A stretch of 58,977 nucleotides of DNA from an uncultured Burkholderiaceae bacterium (GCA_937871985.1 CALMPB010000248.1:1-58977), one strand, 5' to 3'. Positions 1 through 11,848 are shown, counted from the stretch's first letter. A program made the numbers and translations. The notes: generated from the letters alone by a model not told the origin.

Positions 1-129
1 CAGTTCGTGCGCGACTGGCTGGAAACCCAGGTGTGGGACAAAACCCCGCCGGCGCCGCGCCTGCCCGCCAGCGTCCTGGAAAAAACGGCGGCCAAGTATC
101 GCGAAGCCGTGACCCGCCTGACAAGCTGA
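1..129 (+). CDS. purC: Phosphoribosylaminoimidazole-succinocarboxamide synthase, C-terminal fragment
   Basis: The window opens inside this gene. Only the last 42 codons are present and they end in TGA at 127-129. The tail ([14 protein letters not shown]..., ending REAVTRLTS) matches the C-terminal helix of SAICAR synthase, the enzyme that joins aspartate to CAIR in purine synthesis. The gene ends 10 bases before purE, which fits a pur gene cluster purC-purE-purK. The catalytic part lies outside the window, so identity rests on the tail and the context. Confidence 0.8.
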   Translation, partial: QFVRDWLETQVWDKTPPAPRLPASVLEKTAAKYREAVTRLTS

Positions 130-139
130 CGGAGGCCGC

Positions 140-664
140 ATGACATCCATCGACACGCAAGCCGGCGCGGCGCCTGTGGTAGGCATCATCATGGGATCGT
201 CCAGCGATTGGGACATCATGAAAAACGCTGCTGCCATGCTCGAAGAGTTCCAGGTGCCGCACGAGCTGCGCGTCATCTCGGCGCACCGTATGCCGCACGA
301 TATGGCCGACTACGGCGCGGCGGCGGCCGGCCGGGGCTTGCGGGCGATTATCGCCGGCGCGGGCGGCGCGGCGCATCTGCCGGGCATGATGGCCGCGCTG
401 ACGCCGGTTCCCGTATACGGGGTTCCGGTGCCTTCCAAGTATCTGCGCGGCGAGGATTCCCTGCTGTCCATCGTGCAAATGCCCAAGGGCGTGCCGGTGG
501 CCACGTTCGCCATCGGCGAGGCCGGCGCGGCCAACGCCGCGTTGCACGCCATTGCCTGCCTGGCTACGACCGACGCAGCGCTGCGCGTCAAGCTGGAAGC
601 GTTTCGCGCCCGGCAGACCGAGGCCGCGCGCGGCATGGTGATTCCGCCGCACGTTAATATTTAG
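140..664 (+). CDS. purE: N5-carboxyaminoimidazole ribonucleotide mutase PurE
   Basis: This 174-residue protein has the class I PurE signature near the N-terminus: [10 protein letters not shown] at about residues 15-24, then VISAHRMP at about 45-52 with the catalytic His, and [13 protein letters not shown] glycine-rich sequence at about 72-82. The family moves the carboxylate from N5 to C4 of the imidazole in purine biosynthesis and forms octamers. Length is usual for the family. A GGAG-like site precedes the ATG at 140. It lies between purC and purK, with which it works: PurK makes its substrate N5-CAIR. Confidence 0.95.
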   Translation: MTSIDTQAGAAPVVGIIMGSSSDWDIMKNAAAMLEEFQVPHELRVISAHRMPHDMADYGAAAAGRGLRAIIAGAGGAAHLPGMMAALTPVPVYGVPVPSKYLRGEDSLLSIVQMPKGVPVATFAIGEAGAANAALHAIACLATTDAALRVKLEAFRARQTEAARGMVIPPHVNI

Positions 665-743
665 GCCTGCTTATCGGCTTGTTGCCGTTCAGGCTGCGCG
701 CCGCGCAGCCGCGGCCATTACCACTGATCATTCCGGATTACTT

Positions 744-1922
744 ATGAACCAACCCGCAAGCTCGTATTCGATTGCGCCAGGAGACTGGCTGGGCATCGTA
801 GGGGGCGGGCAACTGGGGCGCATGTTCTGCCATGCGGCGCAAAGCCTGGGCTACAAAGTGGCTGTGCTCGAGCCGGCCGAGCCGTGTCCGGCCGGGGTCG
901 CCGCCGATCTGCACATCCGGGCCGACTACGACGACGTTCAGGCGCTGGATCGCCTTTCCGCCTTGTGCCGGGCTGTAACTACCGAGTTCGAAAACGTGCC
1001 GGCGCAAAGCCTGGAACGCCTGGCGCAGAATAGCCGCGTGTGCCCGGCCGCCGATGCGGTGGCCGTCGTGCAGGATCGCATCCGCGAGAAAGCCTTCATC
1101 CACAGCATGGGTGTTCCCGTGGCGCCGCATGCGCCCATACTTGCCGCGGACGATCTTGCGGCGGCTCCCGATGCCCTGTTTCCGGGTATACTCAAGGCGG
1201 CGCGCCTGGGCTACGACGGCAAGGGACAGGTTCGGGTCGGCACGCGAGAAGAAGCCTTGCAGGCTTTTGCCGGCTTCAAGGGGGCGGCTTGCGTGCTCGA
1301 GGCGCTGATGCCGCTGGATTTCGAGATTTCCATCGTCATGGCGCGCGGGCTGGATGGCAAGACCGTGGTCTACGCGCCCGCCACCAACGAGCATCGCGAC
1401 GGCATCCTGGCCGTATCGTCGGTGCCGGCGCAGGCGGCCGCCGAGCACAAGTCCTTGTACGACCAGGCCACGAATGCGGCGCTGCGCATTGCCGAGGGCC
1501 TGGATTATTGCGGCGTGCTGTGCGTGGAGTTTTTCGTGTTGCGCGACGGCAGCCTGGTGGCCAACGAAATCGCGCCCCGGCCGCACAACAGCGGCCACTA
1601 CACCATGAACGCCTGCATCAGCAGCCAGTTCGAACAACAGGCCCGCGCCATGGCTGGCCTGCCGCTGGGCGCCACCGGCAATCTATGCGCCTGCGTCATG
1701 CTGAACGTGCTGGGCGATGTCTGGTTCGACGAAGCGGGCGCGCTGTGCGAGCCGGATTGGCCCGCGGTGCTGGCCGAGCCCGCCGCCAAATTGCATTTGT
1801 ATGGCAAGGTCGAGGCGCGCCGCGGCCGCAAGATGGGCCACGTGAACGTGCTTGGGGCATCGCTGGATGAGGCCCGGAGCTCCGCCGCGCGGGTTGCCGC
1901 CGCCTTGGGCATCCAGTTCTGA
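744..1922 (+). CDS. purK: N5-carboxyaminoimidazole ribonucleotide synthase PurK
   Basis: This 392-residue ATP-grasp enzyme carboxylates AIR to N5-CAIR using ATP and bicarbonate. The N-terminal nucleotide-binding loop [11 protein letters not shown] is at about residues 18-28, ATP-grasp residues such as [13 protein letters not shown] appear at about 150-162, and the metal-binding stretch [13 protein letters not shown] lies near residues 277-289. Length matches the family. It follows purE by 79 bases, and the next gene starts 2 bases after its stop, so purC-purE-purK and the Sua5 gene are probably co-transcribed. Confidence 0.95.
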   Translation: MNQPASSYSIAPGDWLGIVGGGQLGRMFCHAAQSLGYKVAVLEPAEPCPAGVAADLHIRADYDDVQALDRLSALCRAVTTEFENVPAQSLERLAQNSRVCPAADAVAVVQDRIREKAFIHSMGVPVAPHAPILAADDLAAAPDALFPGILKAARLGYDGKGQVRVGTREEALQAFAGFKGAACVLEALMPLDFEISIVMARGLDGKTVVYAPATNEHRDGILAVSSVPAQAAAEHKSLYDQATNAALRIAEGLDYCGVLCVEFFVLRDGSLVANEIAPRPHNSGHYTMNACISSQFEQQARAMAGLPLGATGNLCACVMLNVLGDVWFDEAGALCEPDWPAVLAEPAAKLHLYGKVEARRGRKMGHVNVLGASLDEARSSAARVAAALGIQF

Positions 1923-1924
1923 TC

Positions 1925-2953
1925 ATGGCGCAGCCCCAAAACACGCCTTCCCTGCAAGATCTGCGGCAGGCGGCCGATCAGTTGCTGGCGGGCGGGCTTG
2001 TGGCTTTTCCCACGGAAACGGTCTATGGGCTTGGCGGCGACGCCGAAAATCCCGAAGCCATTGCCCGCATCTACGCCGCCAAGGGCCGGCCGGCCAATCA
2101 CCCCGTCATCGTCCATCTGGCCCCGCAGGCCAGCGTGGATTACTGGGCAAGCTCGGTTCCGAGGCAAGCCCGCATTCTGATCGAGGCTTTCTGGCCCGGC
2201 CCGCTTACCCTGATTTTGCCGCGTGCTTCGCATATTCCCGACGCCGTCAGCGGAGGGCAGGACAGCATCGGGCTGCGCTGTCCGTCGCATCCGGTCGCCC
2301 AGGCGTTGCTGCGGGAGTTTGCGCGCCGCAAACCGGGCGGACAAGGGGGCGTTGCCGCGCCCTCGGCCAACAAGTTCGGCCAGGTTTCGCCCACACGCGC
2401 CGAGCATGTGCGCGCGGAGTTTCCCGAGCTTTTCCCCGAGCGCCTGATGGTGCTGGAAGGCGGGCAATCCGAGGTCGGCATCGAGTCGACGATCCTGGAT
2501 CTGTCGCGCATCGGGCAAGGCATGGGGCCCGTGCTGCTGCGGCCCGGCCATGTGTCGGCGGCGCAGCTTGCCGAGGTGCTGGGCGTTGAAATAGGGTGCC
2601 CCGACGCCGAGGCGCCGCGCGTGTCAGGTTCGCTGAAAGCCCACTATGCGCCGCGTACGCCGCTTCTGCTGTTGCCGCGCGAGCGCTTGCTTGGCGAGGC
2701 GGAGCGGGGGGCGGGACAGGGCAAGCGTATTGCCGCTGTGGTGTTCGGCGATCAGGATTTGCCGGCCTGGCCCGGCGTGGACTGGATTGCGGCGTCCCGC
2801 AGCCCCGATGCTTATGCCAGTGGGCTGTACGCTTTGCTGCGCGAACTGGACGGCGGCGGCTACGCCCGCATTCTTGTCGAGCAGCCGCCGGCCGATGCGG
2901 CCTGGCTGGCGGTGAACGACCGTATCGGCCGCGCCGCCGCCGCTTTTCTTTGA
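1925..2953 (+). CDS. L-threonylcarbamoyladenylate synthase, Sua5 type
   Basis: This 342-residue protein belongs to the Sua5/YciO/YrdC family, which makes threonylcarbamoyl-AMP from threonine, bicarbonate and ATP for the t6A37 modification of tRNA. The YrdC domain is at about residues 15-200, with FPTETVYGLGGDA at about 29-41, KGRPANHPVIVH at about 56-67 and APSANKFGQVSPT near 148-160. The C-terminal part (about 215-342) is the Sua5-specific domain, so this is the long Sua5 type rather than short TsaC. The ATG is 2 bases beyond the purK stop. It converges with livF, with 23 bases between the stops. Confidence 0.9.
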   Translation: MAQPQNTPSLQDLRQAADQLLAGGLVAFPTETVYGLGGDAENPEAIARIYAAKGRPANHPVIVHLAPQASVDYWASSVPRQARILIEAFWPGPLTLILPRASHIPDAVSGGQDSIGLRCPSHPVAQALLREFARRKPGGQGGVAAPSANKFGQVSPTRAEHVRAEFPELFPERLMVLEGGQSEVGIESTILDLSRIGQGMGPVLLRPGHVSAAQLAEVLGVEIGCPDAEAPRVSGSLKAHYAPRTPLLLLPRERLLGEAERGAGQGKRIAAVVFGDQDLPAWPGVDWIAASRSPDAYASGLYALLRELDGGGYARILVEQPPADAAWLAVNDRIGRAAAAFL

Positions 2954-2976
2954 CCGGGGCTAGATGCTGACCCGGG

Positions 2977-3683
<707 letters not shown>

Positions 3684-3687
<4 letters not shown>

Positions 3688-4433
3688 TCGTCGTCTCCGA
3701 GGTAGGCTGTCTGCACCTGGGGATCGTTGCGTATGCTGTCGGGGCTGCCATGGGCGATGACGCCGCCGTTTACCATGACCGTGATGATGTCGGAGATCTT
3801 GAAGACGGCGTCCATATCGTGTTCGACCAGCAGAATGGCGAGGTCGGATTTCAGGGAGTCGAGCAAGCCCAGCATGCGCTCGGTTTCTTCGGGGCCCATG
3901 CCCGCCAGGGGCTCGTCCAGCAGCAGGATTTTCGGATGTGTGGACAGGCCCATGGCGATTTCGAGCTGGCGCTTGCCGCCGTGCGACAGCAGGCCCGCGA
4001 CGCGCTGGCTTTCGTTCGCCAGCCCCGCAAGCTCGAGGGCCCGGTCGGCCGCTTCGTTGCTGAAGGCGCAGTGCTTGGCGGCGTTGGTCCAGTTCCAGAA
4101 CTTTTGCCGGTTGGCCTGCGCGGTCAACCGGCAGTTTTCGTGAACGGTGAGGCTGGGGAAGATGGTGGTGCGCTGATAGCTGCGTCCCAGGCCCGCGCGC
4201 GCCCGCCGGGGCTGCGACCACGCCGTGATGTTGGCGTCGTTCATGAAGATGGTGCCCTCGTTGGGAGCGAGCTCGCCGGACAGAATGCTGACCAGGGTGG
4301 ATTTGCCCGCGCCATTGGTGCCGATGACGGCGTGTACGGCACCCAGGGGCAGGTCAATGGACACGTTGTCGATGGCCGTGAGGCCGCCGAAACGGCGCGT
4401 GATGTTTTTTGCGGATAGGAGTATTTGAGTCAT
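3684..4433 (-). CDS. livG: Branched-chain-type ABC transporter ATP-binding protein (LivG-like), benzoate locus
   Basis: This 249-residue ABC ATPase has Walker [11 protein letters not shown] at about residues 38-47, the LivG-type sequence RTTIFPSLTVHEN after the Q-loop region, signature LLSHGGKRQLEIAMGL near 147-162, and Walker B ILLLDEPLAGM at about 168-178. The signature reads LSHGGKRQLE rather than LSGG, as is usual in LivG proteins. It lies 9 bases beyond livM and overlaps livF by 4 bases. It is expected to heterodimerise with LivF on the cytoplasmic face of the LivHM permease. Confidence 0.9.
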
Positions 4434-4442
4434 GCTTACCGC

Positions 4443-5447
4443 CTAGGGTCGGGCCGGAGCCGCTGGCGTTGCCGCGCGCTTGCCGCGCAGCGCCCGCAAT
4501 TGTTCGGGAAGGCCGGTGATGCCTTTGGGCATCAGTGCCACCAGCGCAATGATGGCCAGGCCGAAAGGAAGGTGCCAGTGCGTGGCCAGGTCGCCGAGCA
4601 GGGCCTCCGATTGAAAGAGTTCTTGCAGCAGGGTAAGCGCCACGGCGCCGACGATGGCGCCCCAAAGCCGTCCGGTTCCGCCCAGGATCACCATGAGCAG
4701 AACCAGGCCGGATTGCTCCCAGGCCAGCAGTTCGGGATTGACGAAGCCGTCCTTGACGGCATACAGCACGCCGGCAATGCCGCCCAGGCCGCCGGCGATG
4801 ATGTAGGCGACCAGCTTGTAGCCCAGCGTGGTGTAGCCCGCGGCGCGCATGCGCTGCTCGTTGACGCGGATGCCGGTCAGCGCGGCGCCGAAGCGCGAGC
4901 GCATGAGCATGGCAAGAAAGCCCCACACCAGCAGCAGGCAGGCCAGCGTGAACAGATAGAAGGGGTAGGGTTTGCTGATGTCGAGCAGAACCGTGTCGCC
5001 GATGCGCCATTCGGGGCGGAAGTACATGTAGATGCCGTCCGTGCCGCCGCCTATTTTGGTGTCGTGGAAAATGTAGTACGCCATTTGCGCGAACGCCAGC
5101 GTGACCATGATGAAATAAACGCCCTTGGTGCGCAGCGACAGAATGCCCGTTATGGCGGCGAAGATCATGGAAGCCACGATGGCGCAGGGCAGAAGAATGA
5201 AGAAATTGCCGGCCCCCGATTCGGGCGACAGCAAGGTGGCCGTATACGCCGAGATGCCGAAAAAGGCGGCGTGCCCCAGGCTGACCAGCCCCGTGCCGCC
5301 GACCAGCAATTGCAGGCTCAGGGCGAAGAGGGAGTAGATCATGATCTTGATGGTCAGGCCGATGTAGTAGTCGTTGGCGACCATGGGCAGTAAGGCAACC
5401 AGGCACACAAGCACCAGCAGCAGTGCCGCGCGTAGAGAAAATTGCAT
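4443..5447 (-). CDS. livM: Branched-chain-type ABC transporter permease (LivM-like), benzoate locus
   Basis: This is a 334-residue, strongly hydrophobic inner-membrane protein with about ten predicted membrane segments. The LivM-type landmarks are LVGGTGLVSLGHAAFFGISAYT near residues 47-68 (quoted in part: SLGHAAFFGISAY) and VILGGTGRLWGAIVGA near 248-263, the EAA-like loop that contacts the ATPases. The ATG at 5447 (MQFSLRAALLL) is chosen because it is 2 bases downstream of the livH stop; an open frame continues far upstream through livH but is an out-of-frame shadow there. It pairs with LivH. Confidence 0.9.
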   Translation of the reverse strand: MQFSLRAALLLVLVCLVALLPMVANDYYIGLTIKIMIYSLFALSLQLLVGGTGLVSLGHAAFFGISAYTATLLSPESGAGNFFILLPCAIVASMIFAAITGILSLRTKGVYFIMVTLAFAQMAYYIFHDTKIGGGTDGIYMYFRPEWRIGDTVLLDISKPYPFYLFTLACLLLVWGFLAMLMRSRFGAALTGIRVNEQRMRAAGYTTLGYKLVAYIIAGGLGGIAGVLYAVKDGFVNPELLAWEQSGLVLLMVILGGTGRLWGAIVGAVALTLLQELFQSEALLGDLATHWHLPFGLAIIALVALMPKGITGLPEQLRALRGKRAATPAAPARP

Positions 5448-5449
5448 AC

Positions 5450-6331
5450 TTAGCCTTGCTTGAAAAGCCCTTCGGGCTTGAACAATAGTATTACCGCCAT
5501 GAGCAGGTAGACCATGACGCCCGCCGCGGCGGGAAAGAATATTTGCCCGAAGGTGTCGACGAAGCCGACCAGCATGGCGGCAAGGAAGGCGCCCTTGATG
5601 GAGCCGATGCCGCCGATGACCACGACCACGAAGCAGATGATGAGAATGGCATTGCCCATGCCCGGATAGACCGAGGAAACCGGCGCGGCAATGGCGCCGG
5701 CCAGCGCGGCCAGCGCGACGCCCATGGCGAAGACGATGCGAAAGAGCCGGTTGATGTTGATGCCCAGCGAGTTGATCATCTCGCGGTTGCTGGCGCCGGC
5801 GCGGATCATCATGCCCAGCCGGGTGCGGCTGAGCACCCAGTACAGCAGCCCGGCCACCAGGATGCACACCACGGAGATGAACAGGCGGTAGACGGGATAG
5901 GTCATGACGTCGCTGAGCGGCATGGCGCCCGCCAGCCAGCTGGGCGGCGCGACGCCGTGCACGTCGTTGTCGATGATGAGACTGCGAAGTTCCTCGAACA
6001 CCAGGATGAGCCCATAGGTCATGAGCACTTGCTGCAGGTGGTCGCGGGTATAGAGAAAGCTGTAGAACGCCCATTCCAGAAAATAGCCCAGCACCGCCGC
6101 CAGGACGATGCAGGCCAGAACGGTGACGACGAACCCGCCGCCCAGGTACTGGGCGACGAAGGGCTGCAGGGCGAAGGCCATATAGGCCCCGATCATGTAG
6201 AAGCTGCCATGCGCCAGGTTGATGATGCCCATGATGCCGAAGATGAGCGTCAGCCCGCTGGCAACCAGGAACAGCAGCAAACCGTATTGCACGGCGTTAA
6301 GGCACTGGATCAGAAAAATGACCGGGTCCAC
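5450..6331 (-). CDS. livH: Branched-chain-type ABC transporter permease (LivH-like), benzoate locus
   Basis: This 293-residue integral membrane permease starts with the typical LivH sequence QYGLLLFLVASGLTLIFGIM, followed by NLAHGSFYMIGAY at about residues 38-50. The EAA-like loop VVVVIGGIGSIKGAFLAAML is near 229-248. The start is a GTG at 6331 with an AAGGAC ribosome binding site about 5 bases before it. It follows the binding-protein gene by 18 bases and precedes livM by 2 bases, so the five liv genes form one unit. Confidence 0.9.
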   Translation of the reverse strand: MDPVIFLIQCLNAVQYGLLLFLVASGLTLIFGIMGIINLAHGSFYMIGAYMAFALQPFVAQYLGGGFVVTVLACIVLAAVLGYFLEWAFYSFLYTRDHLQQVLMTYGLILVFEELRSLIIDNDVHGVAPPSWLAGAMPLSDVMTYPVYRLFISVVCILVAGLLYWVLSRTRLGMMIRAGASNREMINSLGININRLFRIVFAMGVALAALAGAIAAPVSSVYPGMGNAILIICFVVVVIGGIGSIKGAFLAAMLVGFVDTFGQIFFPAAAGVMVYLLMAVILLFKPEGLFKQG

Positions 6332-6349
6332 GATATGTCCTTCCCGCGA

Positions 6350-7507
6350 TTACAGCTTGCAGCCGCGTGCCGGGTCGGCCAGGCCCTTGACGGCGATGCC
6401 GATGGACACGTTCTTGTCGCCCTTGGCTTCACGCAGGTAGAAGTCCTGGATGGGGTTGCCGGCCTTGGACAGCTTGAAGGTGCCGCGCGGGCTATCGATG
6501 GTGGCGCCGCTCATGGCGGCGCGCATGGCGTCCTTCTTGGTGACGTCGCCCTTGACGGCGTTCATGCCGGCAGCCAGGATTTGCGCCGCATCGTAGCCTT
6601 GCACGGCGTAGACGTCGGGCGGCAGCTCGGGGAAGTTCTTGGTGTAATCGGCGCGGAACGCGTTGTCGCGCGGCGTGTTCAGCCCGTCGGCGTAGTGCAG
6701 CGTGGTGAGCAGGCCTTGGGCGGCATCGCCTTCGGCTTCGAGAATGCCGTCGGTGAGGAAGCCGCTGGCCAGCAGGGGCACGGTTTTGCGCAGGCCGGAC
6801 GCGGCGTAGTCCTTGACGAACTTGACGGCGCCGCCGCCCGCGAAGAACGTGAAGACCACATCAGGCTTGATGGCGGCGATCTCGGTCAGCAGCGGCTGGA
6901 ATTCCACATTGGGGAAAGGCAGGGTGAGGTGCTTGACGACTTTGCCGCCGTTCTTTTCGAAGGACTCCTTGAAGCCGTCGGTGGACTCTTTGCCGGCCGC
7001 GTAGTTCCAGGTAATGGTGACGGCTGTCTTGTAGCCTTTTTTGGCCGCGACGCCGCCCATGGCGTAGCCGGGCTGCCAGTTGGAGAACGAGCTGCGGAAG
7101 ATGTTCTTGCTGCACAAGGGGCCGGTGATGGCGTCGGCGCCGGCGTTGGGGATGATGAGGGTGGTATCGGAATCTTTGGCGGCCTTGGCCAGCGCCATGG
7201 CCACGCCCGAGTGCACGGTGCCCACCAGGATGTCGACGTGGTCGCGCTTGATGAGGCGGTTGGCGTTTTCAGGCCCCTTGGAGGGATTGGATTCGTCGTC
7301 GACCTTGAAGTATTCGATGTCCTGGCCGGCCAGCTTGCCGCCTTGCTCCTTGACATACAGCTTGAATCCGTTTTCGATGGCCTGGCCCAGCTTGGCATAC
7401 GTGCCGCTGTAGGGCAGCATGAAGCCGATCTTGACGGTGGCCGATGCCGTGCCCGCGCTCAGGACGAGCGCCGTTGCGAGGGCGGCGCTGGAAAATACGT
7501 GTTTCAT
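6350..7507 (-). CDS. Periplasmic binding protein of the Liv-type ABC transporter, benzoate locus
   Basis: This 385-residue type 1 periplasmic binding protein has a signal peptide at residues 1 to about 24 (MKHVFSSAALATALVLSAG, cleavage near ASA-TV). The mature N-terminus VKIGFMLPYSGTYAKLGQA is typical of the LivK/Peripla_BP_6 family for amino acids, amides and aromatic acids. The ATG at 7507 is preferred over upstream in-frame starts because it gives a clean signal peptide. Position between the ligase/hydrolase genes and the permease genes suggests it captures benzoate or a related aromatic acid; the ligand cannot be read from sequence alone. Confidence 0.9.
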   Translation of the reverse strand: MKHVFSSAALATALVLSAGTASATVKIGFMLPYSGTYAKLGQAIENGFKLYVKEQGGKLAGQDIEYFKVDDESNPSKGPENANRLIKRDHVDILVGTVHSGVAMALAKAAKDSDTTLIIPNAGADAITGPLCSKNIFRSSFSNWQPGYAMGGVAAKKGYKTAVTITWNYAAGKESTDGFKESFEKNGGKVVKHLTLPFPNVEFQPLLTEIAAIKPDVVFTFFAGGGAVKFVKDYAASGLRKTVPLLASGFLTDGILEAEGDAAQGLLTTLHYADGLNTPRDNAFRADYTKNFPELPPDVYAVQGYDAAQILAAGMNAVKGDVTKKDAMRAAMSGATIDSPRGTFKLSKAGNPIQDFYLREAKGDKNVSIGIAVKGLADPARGCKL

Positions 7508-7572
7508 GTGTCTACTCCTTGGTTTTATGAATGGGTACTGCATGGGATGCGCATTGGCGCGGTTTAGAGTTG

Positions 7573-8379
7573 TTATAGGCTTTTGACGAAGCCGGTCACC
7601 GCGTCGATGACCGCTTGGGATTGATCCCGGTGCGGCGAATGACGGCAGTCGTCAATAATACATAGCCTGGTATGTGTTGCAATCCGTTTAATCCCTTGGA
7701 TTTGCTCGAGGGTTCCGTATTCGTCGTCCCTGCCCTGAATGGCCAGCACGGGGCAGCGAATGCCGCCCAGGAACGATTCGATATTCCAGGCGCGGAATTC
7801 GGGATCCAGCCAAATGTCGTTCCAGCCCCAGAAGGTCGAATCGGGATCCTGATGGTAGCGCTTCAGCTTTTCGGGCAGGTCGGTGTTCAGGTAGGCCTCG
7901 CGCGCCTTCGCGATGCTCTCGACGGTGATGTCCTCGACGAAGATATGCGGGGCCTCGACGATGATGGCCTTGGGCTTGTCCGGATACATGGCGGCGTATA
8001 GCAGCGCGATCGAGGCGCCGTCGCTATGGCCCAAAAGTATGGGCCGCTCGTTCTGCATGCCCAGGGCTTCCAGCAACGCCGGCAAGGCGTGCTGCGCCTG
8101 CGCATGCATATAGGTGACCGGCCATTTTTCTTCTTTGGGCCTGGGCGTGCTGGCGCCGTAGCCGTAGCGCGAAAAAACCAGGCCCCGGCAGTCCAGGGCC
8201 GCGCACAATTGCGCGGGCCAGTCTTTCCACATATTGACCGAACCCAGCCCCTCGTGCAGGAAGATCAGCAGATCCGCGCCGGTTTTTTCCTCGGAGATGA
8301 ACTGGCATTCGATGTCCATGTCGCGTCCCGACACATGGACGGGAACCAGCCTTGTCGCGATGGTTTGTGCTTGCTGCAT
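7573..8379 (-). CDS. Alpha/beta hydrolase of the box benzoate cluster (putative lactonase/thioesterase)
   Basis: This 268-residue alpha/beta-hydrolase has the oxyanion-hole region FLHEGLGSVNMW at about residues 40-51, the nucleophile elbow LGHSDGAS at about 116-123 with Ser as nucleophile, and the catalytic His in CRHSPHRDQ near 246-254. A hydrolase at this place is a regular member of aerobic benzoyl-CoA (box) clusters; it has been proposed to remove dead-end lactone or CoA thioester side products. It sits 5 bases after the ligase gene, so it is almost certainly co-translated with it. The exact substrate is unproven. Confidence 0.75.
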   Translation of the reverse strand: MQQAQTIATRLVPVHVSGRDMDIECQFISEEKTGADLLIFLHEGLGSVNMWKDWPAQLCAALDCRGLVFSRYGYGASTPRPKEEKWPVTYMHAQAQHALPALLEALGMQNERPILLGHSDGASIALLYAAMYPDKPKAIIVEAPHIFVEDITVESIAKAREAYLNTDLPEKLKRYHQDPDSTFWGWNDIWLDPEFRAWNIESFLGGIRCPVLAIQGRDDEYGTLEQIQGIKRIATHTRLCIIDDCRHSPHRDQSQAVIDAVTGFVKSL

Positions 8380-8384
8380 GGCGC

Positions 8385-9938
8385 TCAGCCTTTGTCCAGC
8401 ATGCGCAGGCGAAAGCGCTGGATCTTGCCGGTGGCCGTTTTGGGCAGGTCTTCGATGAAGTGTATGGTGCGCGGATACTTGAAGGGCGCCAGTTGCGACT
8501 TGACGAAGGCCTGCAGCTCGGCCTGGATACCGGCGCTGGGCATATTGCCCGAGCGCAGCACGACGTAGGCCGTGGTCTTGATGAGGCCGTTGGCGTCGGC
8601 GGCGCCGATGACGGCGGCTTCCAGCACGGCCTCGTGCTGGATGAGGATGTTTTCAACTTCGACGGGCGAGACGTATTGGCCGCTGACCTTGATCATGTCG
8701 TCGCTGCGGCCAGCGTAGGTGTAGTAGCCGTCGGCGTCGCATTCGTATTTGTCGCCGCTTTTCAGCCAGGAGCCGAGGAAGGTGTCGCGCGACTTGATCC
8801 GGTTGTTCCAGTACATGAGCGCGGCGCTGGGGCCTTTGATGTACAGGTCGCCGATGGTGCCAGTGGGAACCGGCTCGCCGTGCTCGTCGCGCAGCTCGAC
8901 TTCGTAGCCGGGCACGGGCTTGCCCGTGGTGCCGTAGCGCACGTCGCCGGATTGATTGGAAAGAAAGATGTGCAGCATCTCGGTGGAGCCGATGCCGTCC
9001 AGGATTTCGCAGCCGAAGTGCTGGGTGAAGCGGTCGCCCAGATCCTTGGGCAGCGCTTCGCCGGCCGAGGCGCAGACGCGGATCGCCACCTGGTCTTTGG
9101 GCGGCAGGTCGGGCGAGGCCAGCATGCTGGCGTACAGCGTGGGAACCCCGCAGTAGACCGTGGGCTTGTGCTCCGTGAGCCGTTTGAAAACAGCGGCCGG
9201 CGTGGGGCGCTCGCTCATGAGCACGGTGGTGGCGCCGACCGACAGCGGGAAGGTCAGCCCGTTGCCCAGGCCGTAGGCGAAAAACAGCTTGGCGGCCGAG
9301 AAGACGATATCGTCCTCCTTGACGCCCAGCACAGGCTTGCCGTAGAGCTCGGCGGTGTACCAGAGATTGCCGTGAGTGTGCACGACGCCTTTGGGCTGAC
9401 CGGTCGACCCCGACGAGTACAGCCAGAAGGCGATTTCATCGGCCAGGGTGGCGGCGGCCGGAACCGGCGAGGCCTGGGCAAGCAGCGCTTCGAATTCCTG
9501 CATGCCTTGCGGCAGGGCGTCGGCGGGCTGCGAAACGACGATGTTCTTGACTTCGTGCTTGGCAAGGGCCAGCCCCGCCTGCAGATTGCCGATCAGCGGT
9601 GCCGAGATGAACGCCGCCTGGCAGCGGCTGTGCTCCATGATGTAGGCGTAGTCCTCAGGCGTGAGCAGTGTGTTGATGGCGACCGGCACCACGCCCGCAT
9701 GCAGGGCGCCCAGGAACACCACCGGCCAGTCCACGGTGTCGAGCATCAACAGCAGAATGCGTTCTTCGCGCCGCACCCCCAGCTTTTGCAGCAAACCTGC
9801 GAACTGCGCCACGCGCTGGGCCAACTCGGCATAGGTCAGGGTGCGCTGGTCGTCGATGTAGGCCAGCTTGCCGGCGCGTCCGGCATTGGCCTCGGTTAGA
9901 TAGGCCGCGTAATTCAGTGCAGCGGGACAGGTTTGCAT
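8385..9938 (-). CDS. bclA: Benzoate-CoA ligase
   Basis: This 517-residue AMP-forming acyl-CoA synthetase carries YSSGSTGQPKGVVHTHG (phosphate-binding loop) near residue 180, GIGSTEMLH near 317-325, the hinge region YAGRSDDMIKVSG near 410-422, and the C-terminal catalytic Lys in PKTATGKIQRFR near 500. The N-terminus (NYAAYLTEANAGRAGKLAYI) resembles benzoate-CoA ligases. It converts benzoate, CoA and ATP to benzoyl-CoA, the entry step of the box pathway. The ATG at 9938 has GGAG 6 bases upstream; an in-frame TTG at 9950 is a weaker start. An unusual repeat block lies between it and the upstream dehydrogenase gene. Confidence 0.92.
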   Translation of the reverse strand: MQTCPAALNYAAYLTEANAGRAGKLAYIDDQRTLTYAELAQRVAQFAGLLQKLGVRREERILLLMLDTVDWPVVFLGALHAGVVPVAINTLLTPEDYAYIMEHSRCQAAFISAPLIGNLQAGLALAKHEVKNIVVSQPADALPQGMQEFEALLAQASPVPAAATLADEIAFWLYSSGSTGQPKGVVHTHGNLWYTAELYGKPVLGVKEDDIVFSAAKLFFAYGLGNGLTFPLSVGATTVLMSERPTPAAVFKRLTEHKPTVYCGVPTLYASMLASPDLPPKDQVAIRVCASAGEALPKDLGDRFTQHFGCEILDGIGSTEMLHIFLSNQSGDVRYGTTGKPVPGYEVELRDEHGEPVPTGTIGDLYIKGPSAALMYWNNRIKSRDTFLGSWLKSGDKYECDADGYYTYAGRSDDMIKVSGQYVSPVEVENILIQHEAVLEAAVIGAADANGLIKTTAYVVLRSGNMPSAGIQAELQAFVKSQLAPFKYPRTIHFIEDLPKTATGKIQRFRLRMLDKG

Positions 9939-10011
9939 GTAAGTCTCCAAATGAGGAACGATGTGTCGTTATGCCGGTTTTTTTGCCGCCGGGCCGCATC
10001 TGCGGTGTAGC

Positions 10012-10180
10012 GTGGGAGCATTTTTTGCCGCCGGGCCGCTCCCAAGGCGAAAAGCGCCCCCCCGGGGGGCAGCAAGCGGCGTAGCCGCGCGGCGTGGGGG
10101 CATTTTTTGCCGCCGGGCCGCTCCCAAGGCAAAAAGCACCCCCTCGGGGGGCAGCAAGCGGCGCAGCCGCGCGGCGTGGG
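10012..10180. repeat. 82-base intergenic tandem repeat (two copies plus remnants)
   Basis: Two nearly identical 82-base units start at 10012 and 10094 (each beginning GTGGGRGCA, then TTTTTTGCCGCCGGGCCGCT). A third partial start is at 10176 and a degraded left copy lies at about 9972-10011. Each unit contains a palindromic CCCC-GGGG core and GCGGCGTAGCCGCGCGGC or GCGGCGCAGCCGCGCGGC, so each can fold into strong hairpins. The units differ at only a handful of positions. The block fills the gap between the dehydrogenase and ligase genes, which are transcribed in the same direction. No reading frame in it looks real. Confidence 0.85.
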
Positions 10181-10193
10181 GGCATCATCTTTT

Positions 10194-11735
<1,542 letters not shown>

Positions 11736-11848
11736 GGTGTTTGCTTCGAGTGTTCAAGTTGAGGGCCTGGCGGCTGGGGCCGCTGCGGGCTGTTGCTGCG
11801 TTCGGCCGAGCCTGCGCGGTTCGGGCCTGGTATCCGGGTGGTGTGCGG

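Noticed and set aside
5543..7567. 674-codon open frame opposite the livH and binding-protein genes
   Set aside because: Shadow of two well-supported minus-strand genes; composition is Gly/Asp/His-rich with no domain or ribosome binding site.
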